Of a DNA stretch of 64,000 nt, positions 43,682 through 53,514 are shown one piece after another. The notes below the pieces were generated by a model. That model saw only the letters and a list, made by a program, of their open reading frames with translations. It did no database searches and was not told the DNA's origin. Where the stretch lies: contig JBAZBI010000004.1 in NCBI GenBank assembly GCA_041671545.1, positions 200,829 through 264,828 on the forward strand. Reading direction: 5' to 3'. The translations under genes were made by a program, and so were the position numbers. Every line of letters begins with the position of its first letter. The first letter of the stretch is position 1. This DNA is from UBA1563 sp041671545. Its GTDB lineage: Bacteria; Bacteroidota; Ignavibacteria; Ignavibacteriales; Ignavibacteriaceae.

Positions 43682-45127
43682 TTATTGTTTAAGTGATTCA
43701 AATTTTTTCTTTAACAGATCGTTAACTACTTGCGGATTCGCTTTGCCCTTTGTGGCTTTCATCGTTTGCCCCACAAAGAATCCAAAAACTTTTTCTTTCC
43801 CGTCAAGAAATTCTTTTACTTGATTTTCGTTTGCGTCAAATATTTGTTGAATTATCTTCTCAATTTCAGAAGTATCGGAAATTTGAATAAGATTTTTTTC
43901 TTTTACAATTTCTTCCGCAGTCTGTTTCGTCTCCAACATTATCGCAAAAACATCTTTTGCAATTTTCCCGCTGATCGTTCCATGCTGAATGAGATTTATT
44001 AGTCCGCCAAGATTTTGCGGAGTAATCGAAAAGTCTTTAACATCAATTTTTTGTTCGTTCAGAACTTTTAATACTTCCACCATCACCCAGTTAGACGCCG
44101 CTTTGTAATCATTTGTTACGTTTGCAACTTGCTCAAAATAGTTGGCGAGCTCTTTTGTCTGTGTAAGTACTCCTGCGTCATAAACCGGAAGATGAAAATC
44201 GTTCATAAATCGTTCATGTTTGGCATCCGGTAGTTCAGGAACTTCTGCCTTTAATTCATCGAACCACTCGTTATTAATTTCAATCGGAACCAAATCGGGA
44301 TCGGGGAAATAACGGTAATCATGCGCTTCCTCTTTGCTTCGCATTGAGTATGCTTCGTTTGCATCAGCATCCCACAAAAGAGTTTGCTGAATTACCTTTC
44401 CGCCGTCTTCAATCAATTCGATCTGACGGTTGATTTCAAAATTAATGGCACGCTCTACATTTCTGAATGAATTCATGTTCTTAATTTCAACTTTTGTCCC
44501 GAGTTCTTTTTGACCAAAAGGACGAACGGAAATATTTGCGTCGCAGCGGAGAGAACCTTCTTCCATATTGCCATCGCAAATTTCCAAATATTGTACAAGC
44601 TGTTTGATCTTTGAAAGATAGAGATATGCTTCTTCGGATGTTCGCATGTCAGGTTCGCTTACAATTTCCAAAAGCGGAACACCGCATCGGTTCACGTCAA
44701 TGCTGGTGGTCGTTCCCCTATCGTGGATCGATTTGCCGGCGTCTTCTTCCATATGAATACGGGTGATACCGATATTTTTTTTCGTCCCGTCCTTCTTTTC
44801 GATTTCAACGGAGCCGAATTCACAAATTGGTTTTTCGAATTGAGAGATTTGATAACCTTTGGGCAGATCAGGATAAAAATAATTTTTCCGTGCGAAGATT
44901 GAGTTTCTGTTTATTGTTGATTTTGTCGCCAACCCCATCAGCACCGCATACTCCACAACTTTTTTATTCAACACAGGAAGTACACCGGGATGCCCTAAAC
45001 AGATGGGACAAACGTTGCTGTTAGGTTCGTTTCCAAATTTTGTTGAGCATCCGCAAAATATTTTTGTATTTGTCAAAAGCTGCGCGTGAACTTCTAACCC
45101 GATTACCGCTTCAAATTTCTGATTCAT
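43682..45127 (-). CDS. gatB: Aspartyl/glutamyl-tRNA amidotransferase subunit B
   Basis: A 481-residue subunit of GatCAB, which converts misacylated Glu-tRNA(Gln) and Asp-tRNA(Asn) to their amides. Family marks are IGLEVHAQLLTNTKIFCGCS, the Zn-binding Cys set (CGCS ... CPICLGHPG), the long N-terminal catalytic cradle with LRCDANISVRP, and the C-terminal YqeY-like helical domain ending in VNDLLKKKFESL. gatA and gatC are not in this window. It is preceded by the GH13 gene by 26 bp and followed by lepB. Confidence 0.97.
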   Translation of the reverse strand: MNQKFEAVIGLEVHAQLLTNTKIFCGCSTKFGNEPNSNVCPICLGHPGVLPVLNKKVVEYAVLMGLATKSTINRNSIFARKNYFYPDLPKGYQISQFEKPICEFGSVEIEKKDGTKKNIGITRIHMEEDAGKSIHDRGTTTSIDVNRCGVPLLEIVSEPDMRTSEEAYLYLSKIKQLVQYLEICDGNMEEGSLRCDANISVRPFGQKELGTKVEIKNMNSFRNVERAINFEINRQIELIEDGGKVIQQTLLWDADANEAYSMRSKEEAHDYRYFPDPDLVPIEINNEWFDELKAEVPELPDAKHERFMNDFHLPVYDAGVLTQTKELANYFEQVANVTNDYKAASNWVMVEVLKVLNEQKIDVKDFSITPQNLGGLINLIQHGTISGKIAKDVFAIMLETKQTAEEIVKEKNLIQISDTSEIEKIIQQIFDANENQVKEFLDGKEKVFGFFVGQTMKATKGKANPQVVNDLLKKKFESLKQ

Positions 45128-45153
45128 TAAAATTTTAGAATTTCCTTAATAAC

Positions 45154-46494
45154 TTATTTACTTGTAAATATCCTGTAGTCCCACGGCTTCAACTCAACTG
45201 AAAAGGTTTTCTCGATTTTTACTTTTTTCTTAGTGCAGTAATCTTTTCCGTTTTTCAATTCAGGTGCGGATGTAAAATCAACGTTTACGTTTTCTTTAGA
45301 AAGATTCGCGACAATAAACACTTTTTCTTTTCCGTAACCTCGAACAAAGGAGACGACTTTATCAGAAGATGAATTTTTCACCTCTTCAACTGAAGCGCCT
45401 TTTCCTCCCGCATCTAATACAGAAAAATCTTTTTTTAACTGAATGAGTTTTTTAAAGAACTGAAAGAGATTGGATTTTTTCCAGGTGATCGGATCTCTCT
45501 CAAAAAAATTCAACCGTTTGGTCAATTCGGCTTCTTGCCCGTTATATAAAAGCGGCATTCCCGGCAAAGTAAATGATAAAACGGAAAATGCTTTCACGCC
45601 GTCTCCAAGCCGCTCAAACTCAGTTCCGTTCCATGAATTTTCATCATGATTGGTAATAAATCTCATGCGGAATGCATGAGGAACATATTTCCCTTTTTCT
45701 TTTTGAAGCTGTTGAAAGATTTCCGAAACGGGTTTCTTCCCTTTCGCAATTTCGTTGAAAACATGATACATGTCCCAAGAATAGGTCATATCAAAAGCAG
45801 TCGTATGATTAACTGGACTTTCATCTTCAGCGAGCATAAAAACTTTTTTATGAGCTGCTAATTTAGGATAGAGGTAACTCCAAAATTCGTTGGGAACCAT
45901 TCCGGCAACGTCGCACCGGAAACCGTCGATGTTGTATTCATCTAACCAGTATTCCATCGCGCCGGACATGTAGTTCCATAATTCTTTATTCTCAAAATTC
46001 AGATCAATAACGTCAGCCCAATCGGCAACCGGCGGAATAAATTTGCCGATTGAATCTTTTGTGTAAAATTCAGGATGTTTTTTTACTAAATCATTGTCCC
46101 ACGATGTATGGTTTGCAACCCAGTCGATTATTACATGCATCCCAAGTTTATGAATTTCTTTAACTAAGGATTTAAATTCTTCCCTTGTTCCTAATGATGC
46201 ATCAAGTCCATAATAATCTTTAACAGAATAATAGCTGCCAAGCGTTCCTTTTCTGTTTATTTCACCAATCGGATGAAGCGGCATGAACCAGAGAATTCCA
46301 ACTCCAAGTTCTTTTAAACGAGGAAGATGAGAACGAAATTCTTTAATTGTCCCCGAAGGAGTAAACTGCCGTAAATTTACTTCGTAGATTGTTTGGTCAT
46401 AACTCCAATCAGGTGCAGTTATTTTCTGCTGCGCCTGAAATGGAGTTGAGAATACAAAAAGAATTACGAAAAAGCTTAACAAATATTTTTTCAT
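45154..46494 (-). CDS. Secreted GH13 alpha-amylase-family protein
   Basis: A 446-residue exported glycosidase with a signal peptide (MKKYLLSFFVILFVFSTPFQAQ). The four GH13 regions are visible: DWVANHTS, GFRCDVAGMVP (nucleophile Asp), FMLAEDESP (acid/base Glu) and FITNHDENSW (third Asp). GH13 enzymes cleave or transfer alpha-1,4/1,6 glucosidic links; exact specificity is not readable. It lacks a T9SS tail, so it is probably periplasmic. It shares a minus-strand run with the FKBP gene (20 bp upstream) and gatB (26 bp downstream). Confidence 0.92.
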   Translation of the reverse strand: MKKYLLSFFVILFVFSTPFQAQQKITAPDWSYDQTIYEVNLRQFTPSGTIKEFRSHLPRLKELGVGILWFMPLHPIGEINRKGTLGSYYSVKDYYGLDASLGTREEFKSLVKEIHKLGMHVIIDWVANHTSWDNDLVKKHPEFYTKDSIGKFIPPVADWADVIDLNFENKELWNYMSGAMEYWLDEYNIDGFRCDVAGMVPNEFWSYLYPKLAAHKKVFMLAEDESPVNHTTAFDMTYSWDMYHVFNEIAKGKKPVSEIFQQLQKEKGKYVPHAFRMRFITNHDENSWNGTEFERLGDGVKAFSVLSFTLPGMPLLYNGQEAELTKRLNFFERDPITWKKSNLFQFFKKLIQLKKDFSVLDAGGKGASVEEVKNSSSDKVVSFVRGYGKEKVFIVANLSKENVNVDFTSAPELKNGKDYCTKKKVKIEKTFSVELKPWDYRIFTSK

Positions 46495-46513
46495 ACCAAA
46501 TTCCTTCAGAGAA

Positions 46514-47206
46514 TTATTTTTCTATTCCTACAAGTTCAACATCAAAAATTAAAAGTGACCCGGGAGGAATTACTTCTCCGGCACCCGAATCGCCGTATCC
46601 TAAATCAGGACTGATAAACAATTTCCAAGTATCGCCGACTTTCATCAATTGCAATGCTTCGGTCCATCCTTTAATCACAGAATTAAGTTGAATCACCGCA
46701 GGTTGATTTCTTTTATAAGAATTATCGAACTCTGTCCCATTGAGTAATTTTCCGATATAGTGAACTTTAACTTTGTCTGTTGCTTTCGGCGAAGGACCGT
46801 TACCGGATTTAACCACCAAATACTGCAATCCGCTGGATGTGGTTTGTATTCCCGGTTTGGTTTTATTTTGAGCAAGAAAAGTTTGAGCATCTTTTTTGTT
46901 TTGGCTGCTTAAACCTTGAGCTTCTTTCATTTTCTTTTCATACATCTCGCGTTGAAAATCCATCAACACTTTGTTTATTTGTTCGTCTGTAAGAAGTTGC
47001 TTGCCATACAATCCGTCTTTGAATCCTTTTGCAACTATTTCGGAATCAACATCAAGTTTGTTCGACTTAAAATCTTTCGCAATTCTAAATCCGATGCTGT
47101 AACTTGCCTTTTCTTTAGTAGATTTCAAATCAGTGGATTTTGAAATTTTTTCTCCACAAGAATAGAGAATTAATGAACTTATTATGAGTAAAACAGTCTG
47201 TTTCAA
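46514..47206 (-). CDS. FKBP-type peptidyl-prolyl isomerase lipoprotein
   Basis: A 230-residue lipoprotein (SSLILYSCGEK lipobox) with an N-terminal helical dimerisation domain (SIGFRIAKDFKSNKL ... YEKKMKEAQ), as in FkpA/Mip. The FKBP catalytic domain follows: KVHYIGKLLNGTEFDNSYKR, VIKGWTEALQLMKVGDTWKLFISPDLGYG, IPPGSLLIFDVELVGIE. It is an envelope proline-isomerase chaperone. It is the first gene of a minus-strand run with the GH13 gene; gldC is divergent from it across a 122-bp intergenic region that should contain both promoters. Confidence 0.93.
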   Translation of the reverse strand: MKQTVLLIISSLILYSCGEKISKSTDLKSTKEKASYSIGFRIAKDFKSNKLDVDSEIVAKGFKDGLYGKQLLTDEQINKVLMDFQREMYEKKMKEAQGLSSQNKKDAQTFLAQNKTKPGIQTTSSGLQYLVVKSGNGPSPKATDKVKVHYIGKLLNGTEFDNSYKRNQPAVIQLNSVIKGWTEALQLMKVGDTWKLFISPDLGYGDSGAGEVIPPGSLLIFDVELVGIEK

Positions 47207-47328
47207 TTTTTTTCCTATGATTTATTTTTTATTTTGTCAATATAAAAAAATTAAGTGTTATTCTTCTGATAAATTTTAGTACCTAACACTTGTTTTTAAA
47301 CATAAAATACACCAATTGAAATTGTACA

Positions 47329-47664
47329 ATGAGCAAAAAATCAAAAATTATTCTGAATATAGAACTTGACGAACATGAAGTTCCCCAAATCATTTCCTGG
47401 CAAGCTGATGATGCCGGGTTTGACGGCGAAAAAGTAGCTGATGCAATGATGCTTTCGCTCTGGGACAAAGAAGAGAAATTAACCTTCGGGATTGACCTTT
47501 GGACCGACCAAATGCTGGTTGAAAATATGAATATTCTCTTCCACCAAACGTTTCTAAAAATGGCAGACACTTACAACCGGGCAACAAATAATTTTGAAGT
47601 AAGTGAAATGATAAGAAAACTTGCCGACGACTTTGCAGAGAAACTCTCGTTATTACAAAAATAG
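47329..47664 (+). CDS. gldC: Gliding-motility protein GldC homologue
   Basis: A 111-residue cytoplasmic protein. The sequence follows GldC closely: SKKSKIILNIELDEHEVPQ, IISWQADDAG, AMMLSLWDKEEKLTFGIDLWTDQMLVENM, LFHQTFLKMADTYNRAT, LADDFAEKLSLLQK. GldC is conserved across Bacteroidota that carry the T9SS, though it is not an essential secretion component. The many T9SS cargo genes in this window agree with its presence. A DUF5020 gene follows after 26 bp. Confidence 0.9.
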   Translation: MSKKSKIILNIELDEHEVPQIISWQADDAGFDGEKVADAMMLSLWDKEEKLTFGIDLWTDQMLVENMNILFHQTFLKMADTYNRATNNFEVSEMIRKLADDFAEKLSLLQK

Positions 47665-47690
47665 AATTCACAAATCACAAAGAGGATCAA

Positions 47691-48353
47691 ATGAAAAAAG
47701 GAATACTGCTCATCGTTGTTCTTTTAAGCTTTTCTACTCTTGCCCAAAACTTGCAGCTTAACTACGATTTTGGCAAGGATAGAAAATATGTTACATCGAC
47801 TTTTGAGATGTTTAAAACCGATGAATACGGTGCTACATTCTGGTTTGTCGATTTCGATTTTAACCATCCGGGAAATAAAAGCGCTTCACTCGGATATTTT
47901 GAAATCGCCCGCTATATCACCCTCCCGCTTCCTATAAAAAACATTTCCGCAACGTTGCAATACAATGATGGAACGGCGCCTTGGGGTCCACTTGGACACG
48001 TTTGGCTTGCGGGATTAAGTTATCCGATCAATCTCGGGCTTTTCGTTTTAAATACTGACTTACTTTACAGGAAAGATTATTTTTCTGAAGGGAGCGATGT
48101 ACAACTCACTGGCGTCTGGTTTATCCCGATCATGGATGGGAAAATTAATTTCACAGGATTTTTCGATATCTGGTCCACAAAAAACTTTGCTACCGATTCA
48201 CGTAATTTTGTTTTTTTAAGTGAACCTCAACTTTGGGTGAACTTTGGAAATCATCTCGCCCTAGGTGGAGAAGTTGAAATAAGTAATAATTTTATCCCCG
48301 GCAAAACTGAAGTGCAGATAAACCCGACTTTAGGATTTAAGTGGAATTTTTAA
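47691..48353 (+). CDS. DUF5020 family outer-membrane protein
   Basis: A 220-residue protein with a signal peptide (GILLIVVLLSFSTLAQ). The mature part begins LQLNYDFGKDRKYVTSTFEMFKTDEYGATFWFVDFDF, a direct match to the DUF5020 (Tsx-like channel-related) opening, and ends PTLGFKWNF with a C-terminal Phe as in barrels. Such proteins are expected to be small channels, perhaps for nucleosides, by distant analogy to Tsx. GAGGATCAA precedes the ATG. It converges with the minus-strand gene ending at 48368. Confidence 0.85.
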   Translation: MKKGILLIVVLLSFSTLAQNLQLNYDFGKDRKYVTSTFEMFKTDEYGATFWFVDFDFNHPGNKSASLGYFEIARYITLPLPIKNISATLQYNDGTAPWGPLGHVWLAGLSYPINLGLFVLNTDLLYRKDYFSEGSDVQLTGVWFIPIMDGKINFTGFFDIWSTKNFATDSRNFVFLSEPQLWVNFGNHLALGGEVEISNNFIPGKTEVQINPTLGFKWNF

Positions 48354-48367
48354 AATAATTTTCAATA

Positions 48368-49021
48368 TCAGTTAAAATAATAACCGACTTTCAATAACGG
48401 AATGAAAAGTAATTCGCCCGTATAATTAAGCGGGCGCATTCCGGCAATTTCCCAAGACATATTTGTTGAGCGGATTCTTAATCCAATACTAAGCATTCCC
48501 GCATTTCCCTCTTCGTACGTTGAACTTACATTTTCATATTCAAGCATGAGTGATGTTTTTTCAGAAGGGTCTATTCTTAATCCCGCCATAAAAACGATAA
48601 ATGGTTTCGCATCTTCTGCAACTCTAACATATCCCACACTAAAATGAAAACTATTTTTTCCATCTGCGATACTCACCACATCACCAAGAGAAAAAGCGCT
48701 TCCTTTGGGAGTATATGTTCCATAGATGGAATTTTGAACCGAATTATAAGTGATTACTTTCTGTTTAAATCCCATTGTAAAAGATTCATAAAATTGAGTC
48801 GTTACCGGGAAAAAGCTAAACGCGCTGAGATGTGTTGAAGAGGTAACTGCATACGAATAATTAAGCAGCAACAATTCATAATCAGAAAAATAGGAATTTT
48901 TTTCCGGCATAGTGTAAGCGGTTGGCATTAACAATAATTCATTATCACCGGGCGAATAACTTTGAGAAAAGAGATTCAAAGGGAGAAATAATAACGCGGC
49001 TAAATAAATTTTTATCTTCAA
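48368..49021 (-). CDS. Hypothetical outer-membrane beta-barrel protein
   Basis: A 217-residue exported protein (signal peptide IYLAALLFLPLNLFSQ) with alternating strands: LLMPTAYTMPEKNSYFSDYELLLLNYSY, HLSAFSFFPVT, FTMGFKQKVITY, FHFSVGYVRVA, PFIVFMAGLRI, SLMLEYENVSS, GMLSIGLRIRS, ending LLKVGYYFN. This is typical of small outer-membrane barrels seen in this group. I cannot name a family. It converges with DUF5020. Confidence 0.6.
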   Translation of the reverse strand: MKIKIYLAALLFLPLNLFSQSYSPGDNELLLMPTAYTMPEKNSYFSDYELLLLNYSYAVTSSTHLSAFSFFPVTTQFYESFTMGFKQKVITYNSVQNSIYGTYTPKGSAFSLGDVVSIADGKNSFHFSVGYVRVAEDAKPFIVFMAGLRIDPSEKTSLMLEYENVSSTYEEGNAGMLSIGLRIRSTNMSWEIAGMRPLNYTGELLFIPLLKVGYYFN

Positions 49022-49093
49022 TATCTTCCTAAATAATTAACTGACGTTTCTTAGGAGGAAGAGAAAGTTTGTTGATTCCGATAGTTTACAGCA

Positions 49094-49519
49094 CTATTCC
49101 ATGTCTTTGCATTTGTGTTCTTTCAACCATGTTTTAGCTTCTTTAAAAGATCTGAACTCATTCAATATGATTTTACTTCCGCTAAGTTTATCCTTATATC
49201 TGGCTAAAATTGTTTTCCCTGCTTCAGTGTCAAAATAAAGAAATGCTTTTTTAGTTAATCCTGCTTCCTCAAGTTTTGGAAATATTTTCTCTGCAAGCCA
49301 ATCCATTTCACTCGATTTTAATTCAAATAAATCCCGTGCATCCACAAAAATTCCAAGATCAGGATATTCTTGCTTCAATTCGATAAATTTTTCAACAGCT
49401 ACCTTATGACATTTTTTAAATGCTTTACTGGTGTGGAATCCTTGTTTAACTATCAATTCCAAACAAGGAATAGAAGAATCAAAAGATAATATTGCCGAAT
49501 CACTTTCATAAAGGATCAT
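49094..49519 (-). CDS. STAS/SEC14 (SpoIIAA-like) domain protein, second copy
   Basis: A 141-residue soluble protein with the same plan as the gene at 193-564: N-terminal beta pair, helix (TSKAFKKCHKVAVEKFIELKQEYP), strand with FVDARDLFEL, strand KKAFLYFDTEAGK and C-terminal FRSFKEAKTWLKEH. The fold is inferred as SpoIIAA-like/STAS. The ATG at 49519 is chosen for the GAGG Shine-Dalgarno 9 nt upstream. It is divergent from the LytTR regulator across about 230 bp. Function is unknown. Confidence 0.6.
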   Translation of the reverse strand: MILYESDSAILSFDSSIPCLELIVKQGFHTSKAFKKCHKVAVEKFIELKQEYPDLGIFVDARDLFELKSSEMDWLAEKIFPKLEEAGLTKKAFLYFDTEAGKTILARYKDKLSGSKIILNEFRSFKEAKTWLKEHKCKDME

Positions 49520-49746
49520 TGTTTTCCTCAATGACTTTTCTTAGTTATTACACGAATGGAGTATCATTCAAAATGATTTATCAAATAGTAGAGAACAACT
49601 TATGAGAACATAAAATTTAAATGATTTAAAGTCAATTGGAATTTTGTGATCGATGCAAATATTTATAATTGGGTAAGCTAATTTCTTTTTTTGTGCTATG
49701 TTTAGGTTAAGATTCTGAATTATTACAAACATTAATTCATTCGACC

Positions 49747-50499
49747 ATGCATACAAAAAGAGAATTAGACTCACTTACCGCAATTATTGTGGACGATGAA
49801 CTCCACGGAAGAGAAAATCTTAAAACAATATGCGAAACATATTGTCCTGAAATAAAAATTTTAGGATTGGCTGATTCCGTAGTTAACGCGAAAGAACTTG
49901 TCCGCATCCATAACCCCGAAATAGTTTTTCTTGACATTAATATGCCAATACTCGACGGATTTGATTTTATTGATGAATATACCAATCCTAAATTTCGTGT
50001 TGTCTTTGTTACCGCACACGAGGAGTTTGGAATTAATGCAGTAAAAGCTGGTGCTTTAGACTATCTTTTAAAACCAGTAAATATTAAGGAATTAAAACAG
50101 ACAGTAAAAAAACTTTTGCTTGATAAGCAAAAGAATCTAAAAGTTGAAGCAGTCCATGAATCGAAAAAGTTAGTTCTGCCTGCATCTCATGGTTTTGAAG
50201 TACTGGTTATTGATGATATCATTCGGATTGAGGCAGACGGATGTTATACAAAAGTAATTCTAAAAGAAGGGAAGAATAAAATTATTACTCGCACACTAAA
50301 AGATTTTGAAGATACTCTACCAAAAGATTTATTTTTTAGGATTCACAAATCGCATCTGATCAATTTGAAATGTATTAAAGATTATTCCAATCTAAGCGGA
50401 AATTTAGTTACCATGATTGACGGAAGCAAAGTTGAAATCTCCCGTAGAAAAACAGCTTCATTTATTCATAAAATAAAATCTCTGCTGCATGTAGTTTAA
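49747..50499 (+). CDS. LytTR-family response regulator
   Basis: A 250-residue transcription regulator. The receiver domain has the acidic pocket IIVDDE and phospho-acceptor D63 (IVFLDINMPILDGF), with VTAHEEFGINAVKAGALDYLLKP marking the conserved Thr and Lys. After a linker the LytTR DNA-binding domain follows: IIRIEADGCYTKVIL, TRTLKDFEDTLPKDLFFRIHKSHLINLKCI, VEISRRKTASF. The histidine-kinase gene starts 2 bp after its stop, so it is the cognate partner. LytTR domains bind pairs of short direct repeats; a candidate pair lies downstream of the kinase gene (53515-53546). Confidence 0.95.
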   Translation: MHTKRELDSLTAIIVDDELHGRENLKTICETYCPEIKILGLADSVVNAKELVRIHNPEIVFLDINMPILDGFDFIDEYTNPKFRVVFVTAHEEFGINAVKAGALDYLLKPVNIKELKQTVKKLLLDKQKNLKVEAVHESKKLVLPASHGFEVLVIDDIIRIEADGCYTKVILKEGKNKIITRTLKDFEDTLPKDLFFRIHKSHLINLKCIKDYSNLSGNLVTMIDGSKVEISRRKTASFIHKIKSLLHVV

Positions 50500-50501
50500 T
50501 T

Positions 50502-53498
50502 ATGTCCAAGAATAAATTATTCTGCATCCGTTTCATTTCCCTTTTATTCTTCAGTCTCCAAATTCATGCTCAAACTCCTTCATTTTACCATTACACTTCA
50601 TCAGATGGTTTGGCTTCTTCAACGGTTTATGATATTATTCAAGATAAAGATGGATTTATCTGGTTCGGAACTGCCAATGGCCTGAGCAAGTTCGATGGAA
50701 AACATTTTACAAATTTCAGGACGAATGACGGTCTCAATTCCAATTCAATAATCTCTCTTGCAGAAGGAAATGAAGGTGAATTATACATTGGTAATTTTGA
50801 AAAAGGAATTAACGTTTTTAGAAACGGTCGAATTGAAAACTATTGCAGCGATATTGCTGGAAAAAGTTTTGCGTTATCATATTTAATGCTCGTTCCTTCG
50901 AATAAAAATGAGCAGAAATTTTTCGCATATAGTCGTTGGGGAAGTATAAATATAATCGGTGATAAAAAATCTACCGGGTTATTTACCGGTGGTATCAACA
51001 CTTTCCCCGCGTTAGTAAATAAATTAGAACTATTACCGGATGGTACTTTGTTAGCTTTAACAACAAAAGGACTATTCAATTTAAAAGACGAAACTCTTTC
51101 CAAACTTCATGTAAATGGTTTCCCGGATGCTGATGTTTATTGTCTCACAAACGATAAAAACGGAGGTTATTTTATCGGCACAAAGGGTATCATCTATGAA
51201 ATAAAAAACAATAACGTAGTTGGAAAGCATAAAATAAATATAGCCGGCAACAATGATGTAGTTGCAATTTTGAGAGACAGAAATAAGAACATCTGGTTTT
51301 CAATTATGAACAAAGGTTTTTATTTGATTCCGAATGGTTCGAACAAAATTATTGATGTCGGCAGTAAAATGGACTTGCAGAAAACTCTTGTAAATCATTA
51401 CTTTGAAGATAGTGAAGGTAACATCTGGATAAGCACCTTTGGTAAAGGTGTGTACTGTATTAACAATCTTTATGTGCAAAGTTTCAACGAAAAAGACGGT
51501 TTAAGTAGTAATAACGTTTATTCCATTGCAAAAGAAAAATCCGGGAAATTGCTGCTTGGCACTTTTACCGGTATCAATGTTTTAGAAAACGGGAGATTTG
51601 ACCAAATAAATAACAATACGGGAAAGACGATAATTGATTATATCTACTCTATTCAGAATTACAATAATGAGTTTTTTGTCAACAGCGCCTCGGGAAAAAA
51701 TGCTTTAGTAACTATTTCTTATAAAGGAATAAAAGTGCACGTGTTTGAAGGATTGTCTTTCTGTAAGTTAAAAAGCGGATTATTTTTATTCGGAACGAGG
51801 GTAAATTCCATAAAAGTACAAAGAGAATTTAATGACAAAAATTATCAATCGTCTATTTTACAAGTGTTTGGAGATAGCTCAAAGGCAAACCGGGTAAACC
51901 AAATATTTGAAGATTCAGAAAATAATATTTGGGTAGGTACAAGCTTAGGTTTATGCAAATTTTCTGTTACTTCGAACGACGTCTCAAAATGGAAGAGAAC
52001 CTTTTTCACCTCAAATAATATATTAAATTCGAGAATACATTCGATCTTTCAATCAGATAAAAACGACGTCTGGTTTGCCGGCGAAAAGGGGATTGCCCGT
52101 TATAATCTAAAAAATGATTCGATAACCAGCTTCAGCAATTTTATGGGTTATGATCTTTCATCTTCCACTTCACTTGTTTCAGATAATAAACATCGACTCT
52201 GGATCGGCAATATGAAAGGACTTTTTTTGCTTGACGGAAATTCGATAAAACTACTTAACCGGGAAACCGGTCTTCCTTCAAACGAAATATTCTCGCTTGA
52301 ATATGACTCCAGGAAAAACGTACTTTACATCGGAACAAGTAACGGCCTTTCCTTACTTGATGTTGAGCAATTCGACAGTTATGTCCCCTCTCCTCTAGAA
52401 CTTAAAATTATAACTATTAAAGCCGGCGATTCTGTATTTACAAACTACGATAATCTCGAATTCGAACCCGGGCATGAACATGTTTATATTGATTTTAAAG
52501 CACTAAGTTATTCTTCACCCGGTTCTATAAAATATAAATATAATTTGAATGGTGAGTGGACGGAAACAGATCATGATTTTCTTGATTTGATTTCTCTAAA
52601 GCACGGGAATTATAAACTGCAGATCATGGCTAAATCGCAGAACAGTGATTGGAGCAAACCATATTTTCTTTCCTTCCGTGTCCTCCCCCGTTTTATCGAG
52701 ACAATTTGGTTTGATCTATTATTAATTACTGTATTAGTGAGCGTTCTGGTCTTCGTAATAATTGCTCGATTGAAATTGAATAATAAAAAGATCCGAAAAG
52801 AATTGGAGCTAACGGAGAGAATAAATGAACTTAAACATCAGGCGCTTTCGGCAATGATGAATCCCCATTTTATTTTTAACTCACTCAATTCTGTTCAGTA
52901 TCTCATCAACAGCCGGAGAAACGAAGAGGCGAATGATTACATAGCCATGATGGCTAAGTTGATTAGAAAAAATCTTGATACGGCAGGAAGCGGATTTATT
53001 CTTTTATCTGAAGAAATCAACCGGCTTAAACTATATCTTGAACTTGAAAAACTGAGATTTCAAGAACAATTTTCTTATGAGATCATCACAACCACTGATG
53101 TTTATATCGATGCGCTTATGATTCCCAATATGATCATTCAACCATTTGTGGAAAATACCCTATGGCATGGAATAATTAATTCCGGTATTAAAGGGAAAGT
53201 AACCATTTCATTTTCGTTCGAAGATGTGGATATTGATTCGGTGATCTGCCGATCGTTAATAATTCGAATTACCGATAACGGCATCGGGATTAACGCAGCA
53301 AAAAAGAACAAAAAAGAGGACCATATTTCCAAAGGGATACAAATTATTGAAGAACGCCTCCGGTTACTGAGCGCAAAAATGGAGATCCCCAAACCGATCA
53401 TACTTGATGATCTAAGTAACCTCAATGACAACTCACACGGAACGGAAGTGATAATTTCGCTTCCTCCCCATCTCTATAAAATGATCAACTCTGAGTAA
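50502..53498 (+). CDS. Propeller-containing sensor histidine kinase (His_kinase/LytS type)
   Basis: A 998-residue inner-membrane sensor. After a signal peptide (FISLLFFSLQIHA) come many two-component-regulator propeller repeats (GLASSTVYDIIQDKDGFIWFGTANGLSKFDG, NIWVGTSLGLCKF, RLWIGNMKGLFLLDG). A Y_Y_Y-type domain follows (YSSPGSIKYKYNLNGEWTETD), then one transmembrane helix (about 730-752). The kinase core has H789 in MMNPHFIFNSLNSVQYL, the N box IQPFVENTLWHG and ITDNGIGI. The large periplasmic sensor suggests ligand recognition, often of a glycan in Bacteroidota relatives. Cognate regulator is the gene 2 bp upstream. Confidence 0.95.
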   Translation: MSKNKLFCIRFISLLFFSLQIHAQTPSFYHYTSSDGLASSTVYDIIQDKDGFIWFGTANGLSKFDGKHFTNFRTNDGLNSNSIISLAEGNEGELYIGNFEKGINVFRNGRIENYCSDIAGKSFALSYLMLVPSNKNEQKFFAYSRWGSINIIGDKKSTGLFTGGINTFPALVNKLELLPDGTLLALTTKGLFNLKDETLSKLHVNGFPDADVYCLTNDKNGGYFIGTKGIIYEIKNNNVVGKHKINIAGNNDVVAILRDRNKNIWFSIMNKGFYLIPNGSNKIIDVGSKMDLQKTLVNHYFEDSEGNIWISTFGKGVYCINNLYVQSFNEKDGLSSNNVYSIAKEKSGKLLLGTFTGINVLENGRFDQINNNTGKTIIDYIYSIQNYNNEFFVNSASGKNALVTISYKGIKVHVFEGLSFCKLKSGLFLFGTRVNSIKVQREFNDKNYQSSILQVFGDSSKANRVNQIFEDSENNIWVGTSLGLCKFSVTSNDVSKWKRTFFTSNNILNSRIHSIFQSDKNDVWFAGEKGIARYNLKNDSITSFSNFMGYDLSSSTSLVSDNKHRLWIGNMKGLFLLDGNSIKLLNRETGLPSNEIFSLEYDSRKNVLYIGTSNGLSLLDVEQFDSYVPSPLELKIITIKAGDSVFTNYDNLEFEPGHEHVYIDFKALSYSSPGSIKYKYNLNGEWTETDHDFLDLISLKHGNYKLQIMAKSQNSDWSKPYFLSFRVLPRFIETIWFDLLLITVLVSVLVFVIIARLKLNNKKIRKELELTERINELKHQALSAMMNPHFIFNSLNSVQYLINSRRNEEANDYIAMMAKLIRKNLDTAGSGFILLSEEINRLKLYLELEKLRFQEQFSYEIITTTDVYIDALMIPNMIIQPFVENTLWHGIINSGIKGKVTISFSFEDVDIDSVICRSLIIRITDNGIGINAAKKNKKEDHISKGIQIIEERLRLLSAKMEIPKPIILDDLSNLNDNSHGTEVIISLPPHLYKMINSE

Positions 53499-53514
53499 TG
53501 CTCGTCTTTTAACT

